Below, piece by piece: positions 18,682 to 30,400 of a stretch of 64,000 bases of DNA. The position numbers were made by a program, and so were the translations under genes. This DNA is from Glandiceps talaboti (taxonomy: Eukaryota; Hemichordata; Enteropneusta; Spengelidae), in contig NC_135549.1 of the NCBI RefSeq assembly GCF_964340395.1, forward strand, positions 29,090,095 through 29,154,094. The letters run 5' to 3'. Every line of letters begins with the position of its first letter. Positions within the stretch are counted from its first letter, which is position 1. Below the pieces are notes generated by a model. The model saw nothing but the letters and a program-made list of their open reading frames with translations, was not told the origin of the DNA and did not search any database.

Positions 18682-19369
18682 ATGACGACAAAAATCGACC
18701 TGGCAAAAGATGGGAATATAAGTTACCGGCTGTTAACAGAAGAGCGATTGGAAGAGGGCGCCATTGTGATGACGAATGTATTCATCAATGCTGGGCCATT
18801 AACAATGTGTGTATCGAAATCTTTTGAAGCTGAACTTGCTTCAAACATGAAAATATGTTACACTGCCATGAAGGATAGTGTTGGCCTGGTTGCTATTGAC
18901 AACAACAGTGGTAAGGTCGTTGGTATATCAACAGCTGCTGTAGTTACGGTTGTCGAATTATTCAAAGAAATGGAAAAAGGGGAAAGTGTATCAATTTTGT
19001 CTCCATCACTGCCTTTAGTCGCGATAATAAAAGAGCTTGATAGATATCTCCTACAAGACCAAGACCTGGTGAGTAATCCAGACGCCTTAGTATATATGTA
19101 GTTCAGCGAAACTGGGAGTAGATATGGGACATAACAATAGAGGCATTGGCACAAAGCTGATTCAGCTGAGGACAGAACTTGCAAAGAAGAAAGGCTGCAA
19201 GTTTATAGTTGCACAAGTTAGTGGCCCAGCCAGTCAAAAATTATACAGTAATCTTGGTTACGTACAAGCCGGGGAAGTAAAATACAAAGACTTCGAGTAT
19301 GAAGGAGAAAAAGTATTCAGTACCATCAATATTTGTCCATCTGTAAAACTTTTAGTTTTGAAACTGTGA
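18682..19369 (+). pseudogene. Single-exon GNAT acetyltransferase with one frameshift
   Basis: A GCN5-related N-acetyltransferase resembling the invertebrate arylalkylamine N-acetyltransferase-like family. Start ATG at 18682 (MTTKIDLAKDG). The first part runs to a stop at 19099-19101; the second continues in another frame as LGVDMGHNNRGIGTKLIQ, the acetyl-CoA binding motif A, then LYSNLGYVQAGE. One surplus base in the TATATAT run near 19092-19098 explains the break. Without it the protein would be about 228 residues, normal for the family. No introns are seen. AATAAA lies at 19379-19384. Either a recent pseudogene or a sequencing or allelic error in a dinucleotide run. Substrate is unknown. 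Confidence 0.75.
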
Positions 19370-19384
19370 ATTTCAGCGAATAAA

Positions 19385-21003
19385 TGATATTTTTAACCTG
19401 GATGCACACTTGTGGAATGTCAACATCTTGCCCCCATCTCACCATCAGTGAGTGACGTTCGTATTCTTTCTGATCTGGTCATAGAGGGCGTTATTTTTAT
19501 TTTGGGTCAGATTCCATAGACATGAGGTAGATTCATAATATGAGTGATATCTAAGCAAATAGGACCTCCCGTAAAGCCGCACTAGGAATGCTTTTGTTGA
19601 AAATGTTTTTTTAGGTATAATAACTTACTCGTAATATCGTACACGTGAACAGTATCGCATCACCTTTGGGGTAAACTGTATATCATTTTTTAGTCCGCGT
19701 CCAAACATCAGCGCCCTCAACAGCGATCATGAATTTCAACTTGTTTCTGTCTATACTATACACTACTTACGGATAATATCAACCACTATTCAATGTCTAA
19801 CTACTGGTATTTTAACAATTTTCAGTGAATATATTGTGTTTGTCTGATCGAAAAATAATACATCCAGTTACAACTAGTACAGTTTAACATGATGGCAGAT
19901 TCAAAAAAGAGTTTTTGATCAAGATTAAACTTGCCACAACACTACCTACAGATAATATTGATCACTAATTAAACAAGGTACAAAATGTCTTTCATTGACC
20001 AAGTTAAAATTGAAATTGTAAACACGACATATGGTATTTGAAAAAAAAAAATTATTTCATGTATGGTTAAATGTAATCACATTTCTAGTTAGTATTACAT
20101 TAAAATGGCATGGTTGATTTTTATCACATTAACGGTTTGTATTGCATTTATGGTTTTTTTTATTACATTAATGGGTGACACAAGGTTTATATGAAGACAT
20201 GTGATACGCTGAAAAACAAAACGTTACTTTGAAGAAATAGAATACTTGTCCATGGTGTCTTTGGTGATGTTTCTCTTGAGTAAAGTTACAAAATTGAATG
20301 TTATATAACCACTTAACTTGGACGATTTAAAATAAATGTCTATATACAGGCCGCTTTTCAGCACATCAAATTTAGCCTACGTCCCCTGTGATAATTAGCA
20401 TATGCATTTGTTCTGATGAACTGAGCAGTGCGTCTTTGACGGTACCGTAAAAGAGGCTGTGGTTTACGACAATGTCTGTGATATAAGATGTGAACCATAA
20501 CTCATGTTATACATACTGTAAATACTTTTTTTAAATGACAGACAATTATATTACTCTACGGCGTGCGTGCGGCGTGCATGCCGCTCAAACACAACTATAG
20601 AAACTTCCACTGCAGTTTGGAAATATATATAATATGGAAGTATTGTGATATCATAGGTACACTACCTAATTGCCTGCTGTAAATATATGGAATTTTTCAT
20701 TTTTCATTCCCATGAGGATCGTCGACCATCACAGATCGAAAGTTCAATGATAAAACACTTTTGAACTACTTTGACAATAATGTTTCTAGACGTACGCATG
20801 TCTATAGGGATCCCTCAAATTCAGTTTCCATATAATAGTTATAATTTGTAGAATCATGATGATATATACCTTCGCTTATCTTTTGTGAGGTAGCCACATA
20901 CATTGTATGGACTTATTGCAGATTTCATTTTTTAAGGCATAAGAAGAGAAAATGGAATGAGTGTTCGTAGAAGACATGCCCCCTCAAATTCACCCCTTCT
21001 ATG
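19385..21003. other. Gap without recognised gene
   Basis: AT-rich sequence downstream of GNAT. Near 20428-20480 a segment with GACGGTACCGTAAAAGAGGC resembles pieces at 18135-18170 and 25975-26010 (CAAACCAGAGCTG ... GGTACC ... GAGG), suggesting a small dispersed inverted-repeat element. Nothing else is recognised. Confidence 0.4.
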
Positions 21004-21182
21004 CACAGGGGCGTGTATTATTGCTTAGATTTCCGTTTTCTTAGGAAAATATCATACGAATCTTGCTGCTACAAATGTATCGATCTATAGTACTACAGGT
21101 AGGAATATATATTCAAAAGGTTGTTATATTTAGTCTGTAGACCTGGAAAACAACAATCTATGCAATATTACACGCCCCTGTG
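21004..21182. mobile_element. hAT-like MITE, copy 2
   Basis: Same family as 8420-8628: ends CACAGGGGCGTGTA and ACACGCCCCTGTG. The 8-bp duplication CTTCTATG is exact at 20996-21003 and 21183-21190. Intact duplications suggest fairly recent mobility. Confidence 0.9.
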
Positions 21183-21582
21183 CTTCTATGTGACGAATAA
21201 TGACACGAGTTTAAAAGAAATCCGTGGTAACAATGAAGTGTCTGTGATATGCAGGAAATGGCTGAATTTTGAAATCGACCAAGGTCAAATGTCAAGGTTT
21301 CAAAAGAGATTGTCAGTACACCTACTAATTTTAGGGTTAGACCTGGCACTATGGTGTCTCCATGTATTGTTATGTGAGCACCCAAAAGTAATACATGTAA
21401 TGATGTATTATATGTTTCCCATCTTCTCTTCTGCACTACCTTTAGACATCAGTGTATGCCTACATGAATGCTACAGACTGTCTGCAATATGCAAAACTTA
21501 GCTCCAATTTAATAAATGACCCAGAAGGTCAATGTCAAAGGTCAATATCTTACAAGAAAGCTGGCATGATATTATATAGGGT

Positions 21583-21775
21583 CACAGGGGCGTGTAATAT
21601 TGCATAGATTGTTGTTTTCCAGGTCTACAGACTAAATATAACAACCTTTTGAATATATATTCCTACCTGTATAGGGAAAGACGTAGTACTATAGATCGAT
21701 ACATTTGTAGCAGCAAGATTCGTATGATATTTTCCTAAGAAAACGGAAATCTAAGCAATAATACACGCCCCTGTG
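21583..21775. mobile_element. hAT-like MITE, copy 3 (inverted relative to copy 2)
   Basis: Ends CACAGGGGC and GCCCCTGTG with the exact 8-bp duplication TATAGGGT at 21575-21582 and 21776-21783. The interior is the reverse complement of copy 2 with a small insert (GGGAAAGACG), so copies 2 and 3 form a large inverted pair 400 bp apart. Confidence 0.9.
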
Positions 21776-22047
21776 TATAGGGTCAGACACTTGAACGGAA
21801 TCTCTATGCATTGAAGTTATGACTTATGCAACAATCTATTATGCCAAATATGACTGCCATTCAGTTACATGTATGTGACACTAAAAAATAAACAATGTGT
21901 AATTTGTGTATGTTTTCCTCCTCCTATACAACCTGTAGACACAATTCAAAATAATAAATTGAATTGGCAACAAATAAATATCACAAAATGTCTCTGATAA
22001 GGCATGAAATTGCTGGATTTGATAATTGACCCTGAAGTTCAAGGTCA

Positions 22048-22060
22048 GGGTCAAAGGTCA
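22048..22060 (+). promoter_or_regulatory. DR1 nuclear-receptor-like site upstream of PHYH gene B
   Basis: GGGTCAAAGGTCA is a DR1 direct repeat, the form bound by HNF4 or PPAR-RXR in vertebrates. It lies about 0.9 kb before the gene B start codon. Similar but weaker repeats at 21285-21300 and 21525-21540 show it belongs to a locally repeated sequence, so function is speculative. Confidence 0.25.
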
Positions 22061-22246
22061 ATGTCTTAAAAGAAAGATACTAAGGGGTAGACACTTTAAT
22101 GTATTACAGTTTTTGAGTTAAGCCGTACATGTTGATTTTTAACTACAAATATGGCCGCCATTCGGTCAAATTTTGCATATGAGTCGTAAAACAAAGTTAC
22201 GCGCATATGATTTGTCACCAGGGGCATGTCACTTTTTAATATGCCA

Positions 22247-23560
22247 GGTTTGAAAGAAATCGGATATTGCTTGTCTGAGAAATGACGTGTTATATTACGG
22301 ACAGTCGGATGGAGCCCATGATTACTTTAATAGTTCCCCCTTCGGAGGCTAGTTAGTAGAAGTTCCTAACAGCTAAACAAAATCATGAACAGGGGACAAG
22401 TAGTATATCGTACATCAGTCACCCCCCCCCCCATCACCATGGTAGTTTCTATCTAATATAGGTCAAAGAACTTTCTGCCATTTGTTGCAAACCATATGTA
22501 CCAACACGGTTACCGTCACAGTTACCATGTACCAAAGGTCAGTGAGTGTAGATTGGAAAACAGAACAAAGGTGAACAAGTTATTACATTTATTGCATAGA
22601 CAATCATAGTTTGTACGCACGTTTGGTATTAAAATGGGGAAGAGACACAATCCGATTTCAGCTTGAAACTAAAATAATTGTTACCAATGGATCTCTTGTA
22701 GTAGTAACACATACAGATCTAGATTTTTACTACGGCATTGAGAAACAAGAGTTTCACCTTTTGTTCCAGTTGTACATGCATGTACCGTAGTTGTAGCGAT
22801 GGATGTCCCCTCCTTGACAAAGCTTGGCACACCTATGTTAGAATAGTATCCCCCTACAACGAGGTCATGTGATGTGGTTGACAGTTTGGGCCTCTCATTG
22901 CTCCGCAGACGGACATCAACATGGCAGCCGAACAGAGACTGCAGGTGTTGCTGCAACACTTGAAGGATTCTCCTGCGGCACCAAGAGTTGTATCCTTTAG
23001 CAAAGTGGGTGTTTAGGTTTAGGGTTGTAAATTGATTTTTGATCACTGCAGCATTTGTATACGGACACCGTATTTTATACCTGGTGTCTGATCATGCATC
23101 ATTGGTATACCCGGATCATACCAAAACAGACAGATGACTGTATTGTTAACACTATAACAGTTATGCACTTGACAGTGTTAATCACGTGTTGATTAAGAAG
23201 TGCATGTGTTTTGTCTCGACCAGTACCTTATTTAATAAGTTTTTTCAAGAGTTCATTATGTGCCTGAGAAATGCCACGATCTCGTCTGCCATGTTTCATA
23301 ACAATGTCGTTAATGTCAGCCCCCCCCCCCCCATTTTACGTCAACTTACCCGAGATTCCGAGAAATAGCGGTAAAAACTTGTTTATGATATCTAATGATA
23401 TGGCATTGATTGCTTTTATACGTGTATGATCATATAGATATAATCACACAGACAGCTTTGTTTGCTTGCAGTTAATTAGGGGCAAAATCAATATTTCAGT
23501 GTAGGCCTCAGACCCCCCACCCCCACCTAACTATAAAAATGGCTAAAATTGAAACTTTTT
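22247..23560. repeat. Segmental duplicate, copy 2, containing PHYH gene B exon 1
   Basis: Intact counterpart of the 15600-18240 block. It spans the gene B upstream region, exon 1 and the start of intron 1. Differences include poly-C length changes near 23320 and several small indels. Confidence 0.75.
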
Positions 23561-24399
23561 TTCAGACATCATAATCAGTTACAAGTCAGTATCATGTAGT
23601 GCTATGAATGCAAAGCCAGACAGTATATAATCTTGTATGTAGTGAGAAAAAAAAGCTCTTTTGTTGACACTTTACTGTATTTTAGAGCCACACATTTAGT
23701 ACTATAGTGAAAATTATTCCATTTATCAATTTGATATTTCTTTTTTTAGAAATATTTGTATTTAGGTGAACAAAACAGATCCATACATAAATTAACAAAC
23801 AATGAGAACTAAAATGGCTGACACCCCTCCCCTCCCCTCCCCCTAAAAAGAATTTAGTTTTTTTCCTACATAAAACTATAGATCTTGTGTCGTAATGATC
23901 TTTATCAGTACTTTTTCTGCACTGACGTATATACAAGTTATAGACCATGACAAGTGACAGCTGAGCAGTAGTCAAACAAATGTGTTGAATTATAAGTTTC
24001 ATTTTTACATCATTTAATGTGGTCATATGTATGAGGAATAGGTATTTATTTTGGTAAAATAGCTTTACAATGTTTTTCTAGTTTAAAAAGCATCGCTAAA
24101 TAATGTAGATTAATTCCATGTTTGTAAATCAATAGATTGCAAAAATCTATTAAATCATGTGTAAAAATGCTGTTGTCGTGCGTATATGAATTTATTAGTA
24201 AACAAACTGTGTAAACACTAATAATCAATTGGTGATCACAATTTTTGTGAATGGTGACATTTCAATGTGTGCTTTAGTGACAAATGCATGCTAAGACTTG
24301 ACTAATATATTGATTATCATTACTAATACTTGTAAAAGTGTTTACATAGTTTATTTACAAAGCTTGTATGTAAAAATAAAACTTTTCTCTCTCTCTCTC

Positions 24400-24447
<48 letters not shown>

Positions 24448-27400
24448 TTTCTTTTACATCCATTGAGCTACAAACACAGACTTGATCTATGTTGTTTCAC
24501 GTTGTTTTTGTTTTTTTCATGAGAAACATACTAGAGTTGTTTCATTTATTAAATATCCAAAATAAATATTCATTTCTCATTTACATGGCAACCTTAAGGT
24601 GCATCTTTTCAAGGATCTTTGTTATGATGACATACTGACTAATTCAGTTCTGTATGTTAATTATAGTACATCGTCATTGTACCCTGTACTGTGAGTTTGA
24701 CAGATCAGTACAAGGTCCATGCAGTCATGGATAATACAGGTGTCACAATTGCTGTCAAATTCTACTTGTTTGACAAAACACACATCAGAAACTCTGAATT
24801 AAAAGATAAAAAGACACTTTTACTAAAGTTTTAGTCCCAGCAAAGTTGCAGGTAATAAGGTAGAATGCACTTCATGTTTTCAAGGGAATTGACAACCATT
24901 TATTTTCCCATAGAGTTAACATGTAGTATATAGTGGCCATATTGAATTCTAAAATGGCTTAGTTTTGATTTCATTGTGACCTTCTATTTAGACAATGTGT
25001 ATGGTAAGGCGTAAGTTTTTTCCTTTATTTGAACTGAGAATAGGTTTGACTTTTCTTGACCAAACAGAAAAGTTTTAATTTCTAAGGAGCATTATGGTAC
25101 ATTAACATTGAACCTGATTTTACTTCAGGGTTCATGAGCTCACCAAACAAGTAGCGGACTGATTGTTTACCTACTCCACATGTTCTATTTTGTGTTGGTA
25201 TTCACCTCAGTTATTACCCCCAGAAGTGAATATCAATGTCAAAACTAAAAGATTAAAGGGGCAACTCAGAAACTGTGGGATTGAGTTGAAAATATGGAGA
25301 TATGTGGATTGAAGATTATTTTTAAGAACCATGTTACTGTATTTAAAATATCACTACCCACCAAATATTTATCACACCTCAAAATAATCCCTATTTATCT
25401 GAAGGTATAGTTCATCTAATGTATATGCATGTCTGGCTCCCATGATGCAATGCTGCACAACTGCCAGGGTAATGAATGTGAAGCAACTTTCACTTTAGTG
25501 TTTCTTAGCAATTGTGTGAAATTTATGTGATGTGAATCATGAAATGACTCTCCAGAACCCAAAGTTTAAGAAAACGTCTTTATTCCCTTGAGGGACATTT
25601 TCATTAAAAAGAAAAGGTTTAATGGTTCATCACATCCCTGGCAATATATTTGTAATGGTTCAGGAAGATGAAATTTGTGAGAATCAAATGATTCATAATT
25701 TTCCATTGGTTCACTAAACCTTAACTTTATGAAGTGTCCTAATGATACCTCAGCTGCAGCTTTTGCCTCACCAGTCCAGTATGTGATGGACAATGGTGTT
25801 TTAACGGCAGAACAGGCAGAATTCTATGACAAGAATGGATACTTGGTCATCCCAAAACTGGTTTCACCAGAAAAGCTGGATGGGTTCAGGTAAGTAAAAA
25901 CCATTGTCACAAACCAGAGCTGCTATTTCTCAGTTCCACAACACTGTGAAATATTCAAGACTGACTGTGCATCTTGGATGGTACCCTGAAAAGAGGATGT
26001 GGTTTGCAATGATGTTTAGTAAAACAAATGAAAATGATGTCTTAAGAATTGATGTTTGAGTTCAATTAATGCTGTTGTTTACAGGGATGATTGATAAATT
26101 GTCTCTTTTGAATACCATCAAAAGCCAGTTTAAAAATATTTCTTTTGTCTTCATTTTGTGAATGACTTATCAAATGATGGTGGTTTAAATACTTGACTTT
26201 ATAAGTTTATTTAACATTTGTACCTAGCATTGCAACAAAGCATTCTTTGGAATCTTCTGCCAATTTTGAAATCCTTGAATCGAAAATGTGAGATTTTCTA
26301 CATCAGGACAACATGCTGAAGAGTCATGGGTTCTACAGTGTTCATAAAATAATCAACATTATCTTCCACATTTTTCTTTAAATTTATAATATGACAATCC
26401 CATAATATGTCAGTGCAAGTGTGGCATACTTGGGGTATTTACAGAAGTGCTTGCAGTGTTCTCTGTGGCCATACTTTCATGAGTGTAGTAAGAGAAAGTG
26501 CAGCAGAAACCACTGCAAGCATCCCTGAGTACCCACACTGGCACTAACATGGCATGGGGTTCTGTTATTACTACATATGTTTATCCAAAACGTCACATTG
26601 AAATCTCCTTAAAGTTCATACTGTGCGATTATACAATTTTGTGTGTAAGGAATGACCGTTCCAATATCATTTGCAAGCATGTATGCAATAATGTTTTCGT
26701 TGTCATGTACTGCAGTGCAAGTACCACTAGTGTGCACACACACACCGGTGCAAGTAATCACTGGTACATCTGTAATAATAGGTATGATTAAGTTCCTCGT
26801 TAACACCTTTACTACTAAAATGACTTCTTTTCATCAATTCTACATCTGCAGGGATTGCTTTGAGAGGTTTTGCAAGGGAGAGATACCTAAACCTCCAGGT
26901 TTGACTATAATGCGAGATGTTGCCATAGCGAAATCAGAGTTTGTGCCAGGCGAGAGAGCTGTTACCAAGATACAGAATTTCCAGGATGTGCCAGAGATGA
27001 TGGCATATTGTGAACTTCCTGAGGTAAGTTCTACTTTTTAGCTTTGCTCTCAGTGACAGATGAACATAGTTTAAATCACAGCAATTGAATGATTCACTGT
27101 GTTTGATTCACATATGGAGTCCCCTGCTATTAAATCTTAGTGAGCAACTATAAGGGACACTTAAAATGAAATACTGTTACTGAGCTGAAATTTATAAAAG
27201 ACTTTCCTCCGCAAATGAACTCTGACATCATTGCTTAGAGCCAAAACCCATGACGTGGTCGGATATTGAGATGAGTAAGAGCGTACTTCTCACATCGTGT
27301 ATGCCAACAAACAAAATAATAATAATACTTTCATCTGGTCATGTGTATTGGACAACATTGAACTTTTAACGGTTAGGTACATGAATATAACTTTCATTGA

Positions 27401-30400
27401 AATAGTACAGCAACAGAGCTATCTTGACCAGTTGGTCCACATATGTAACCACTTGCCTGGAGTTGCTAGTGAGTACATTATGTAAGTGGAAACAATACCT
27501 TGATCTGTCAGCCGACAAGAATTGCAAAGGATTGCTACATATAGCTCTGCCAGGCAACTGTAGTGACACCTAGATCTTTATCACGATCCAGCATTGGCCT
27601 TTAAAACTAAAATGTCCATGATTTAATTCAAGGTTCTCACATCAGTGTTATCTTATCACTGGAGCCATAAGGTGGCATTCTTTTTGTTCTAGACAAACTT
27701 TTCTTCAGCTCTGCTAGATTACTTTTTTTTCACACCTAAATTTTACTGAGTCTTAATATATGTGATATTTTGACTAACTTTATCCTAGGTGTTGAAGTAT
27801 ACAGAAGCTTTCTGTGGTCCAAATATCATGTCCATGCATACCATGTTGATTAACAAACCACCTGATCCAGGTAAGCTTTCTGTGGTCCAAATATCATGTC
27901 CATGCATACCATGTTGACTAATAAACCACCTGATCCAGGTAAGCTTTCTGTGGTCCAAATATCATGTCCATGCATACCATGTTGATTAATAAACCACCTG
28001 ATCCAGGTAAGCTTTCTGTGGTCCAAATATCATGTCCATGCATACCATGTTGATTAATAAACCACCTGATCCAGGTATGAACAGAAGAAACAGAACTCTG
28101 TGATGGCACGCAGCCATGAAATGGTTACATATTATCTCACTGTGGACTTAAATAAACATTTCTGTGTTTGGGTCTTCCTTGTGTCATCCGGCAGTGATGT
28201 TCATTTGTGTTCACAGTGAGATCAAATGTATCATTTGATATGCTTGCTTGCTATCAGTGTCTGTATTTTGTTTTATGTAATGTGTAACAAAACATCTTTT
28301 GTGTGAAATGTAAATAAAAAAACACATCATGCTGCCTAATAGAAATTCTATAGTCACTCTTGTTTGGTTGTAACTATATTCTGAGGTGAATTTTTGGAAC
28401 TTGCATTGCGAGCATTTTAACTGATATGAATTAAGATACACAATTCTCTCCTTGTACACATGAGTGTTATCCTCTGCAATAGACTTTTATAACATAGAAC
28501 TTCATGTTTTGATTATAAATAATTCAAAGAGATTTCGAGATTTCAGAAAGTTAGTTTCACTATTTATTTGTTCTTTTCTCTCTGTCTATCTGTCTCTGTC
28601 TGTCTGTCTGTCTGTCTGTCTTTCTGTCTGTCTGTCTGTCTCTGTCTGTCTCTGTCTCTCTCTCTCTGTCTCTCTCTCTGCTAGTGTTTGTCATATATTT
28701 TGAAGACTGACTGATAATATTTATTTGATATATAGGTACAAAGAGTTCACGTCACCCTATGCATCAGGACTTGTACTACTTTCCATTCCGTCCTGCTAAC
28801 AGAGTGGTCTGTTCTTGGACTGCCATGGAGAAGGTACATCGTCAGAATGGATGTCTTGTGGTTGTACCAGGTAGTCACAAAGGGGAACTGTTGGCTCATG
28901 GCTACCCAAAGTGGGAGGTTAGTTACTCTGAAATCAATTCTCATGTAATTGTAGGCAGTGGAATGGACTATATTTTGACAGTGTGGAGATTTGTATTTTC
29001 TGCATGCACATAAAGAAGTGAATTATGAGCATCTTTTCATTGTTGTAAAACCACAGGTCTCTCTACAGCACCATCTGAGACACACCAAGAGGCATTAGTA
29101 TAAAAAAATGATCTGGCTTCTGAGAATGATGTATTTCGAGCATTAGTATATAATCTATTTAATTAAGGTCTGTAATCAAACTTGAATGGTGTATTTGCCA
29201 AATAATTAGATATTATTCCCCATTATTATTCTTTGTGCAGCCATGGAAAATACGAGTGACCTAAGGGGCCCTTGTCACTACAGGTCGCTAAATGTGTAGT
29301 GACAACATTACAGAATCAAGCCATTAGCTAAGGAAGTGGGGTTTCTTATCTTTCTTATCACTGAATAATGTTTGTTGGCAATATTTACAAATGTGATAAA
29401 GCACTATTACATAACACATCAGGCAAAGCTAAGCTCAATATCTAAGTGTGAAGCCCCTAATATCATATCAGTTGTCATCAGTTTTACTGACCCATTATCA
29501 GTGACATTGCAATTAGCTTTAGAGATGCAAACAATTTTTATGACACCCGACTTGCTGGCTCACCAAGTCGAGAAAGTTGCACTTGAACTGCTAATGCAAA
29601 GAATCCGTCATGACCCTTAGGTAAGAGTATTTTGCAGGTGAATGAAGAAAATTATTGGAGAATAATATAATTATACCATCGCCAGTAATATTTTTAAAAA
29701 TCAGGGAAAGTAATGGCAATTTTGACTCATATTTCGAACACAGCAGAATCAATGATGTAGACATGAGACATTGTGATGTAGAATGACCAGGGTATATATT
29801 CCATATATAGCTTGATGGTTATATATAAGGGTTCCCTAACTTAATGCTTAATATTTTGTGGTGTACTCCCTAGTTAAAAACTAATGAACACAGTTGCCCT
29901 CTAAGAATAAAGACAAGGGGTGGGATGTATCTAATAACAATATTTCAACACTCGCTATTACACCTTGTGCAACCCAAGTTAAATAGATCAGGACAATAAA
30001 TATTGAATATATACCATGATTTTTCAACGTCATGATGTCAGTGGCTCTGTGATGCTCAAATTTTTCGTTGTTTTCCCCACCTTTTCATAAATTCTGTTTG
30101 TGGAGGTATAATTAAGTTATTTCCCAATATTTTGCTTCATTCAGCTGCAAATACTTTCAACTCAAACTGGTAGGGCCTTTTAGATCAGGAGTATTTTCAC
30201 GACAGTGAAATATAAGTACTTTGGAACGAAACTTCTAAACTAACTATATTTTACTGTCCTATTGATTCTTGGAAACATAAACAATATATTCTCCTGAGGA
30301 TTTTCCTTAGAAAGAAGAAAAACTTGGAAAGTACTAACTTATTATACATGCTCCTCTGAGGATGAAAGCTTATAACAGATGGATTCATTTCTTTTCTGTA

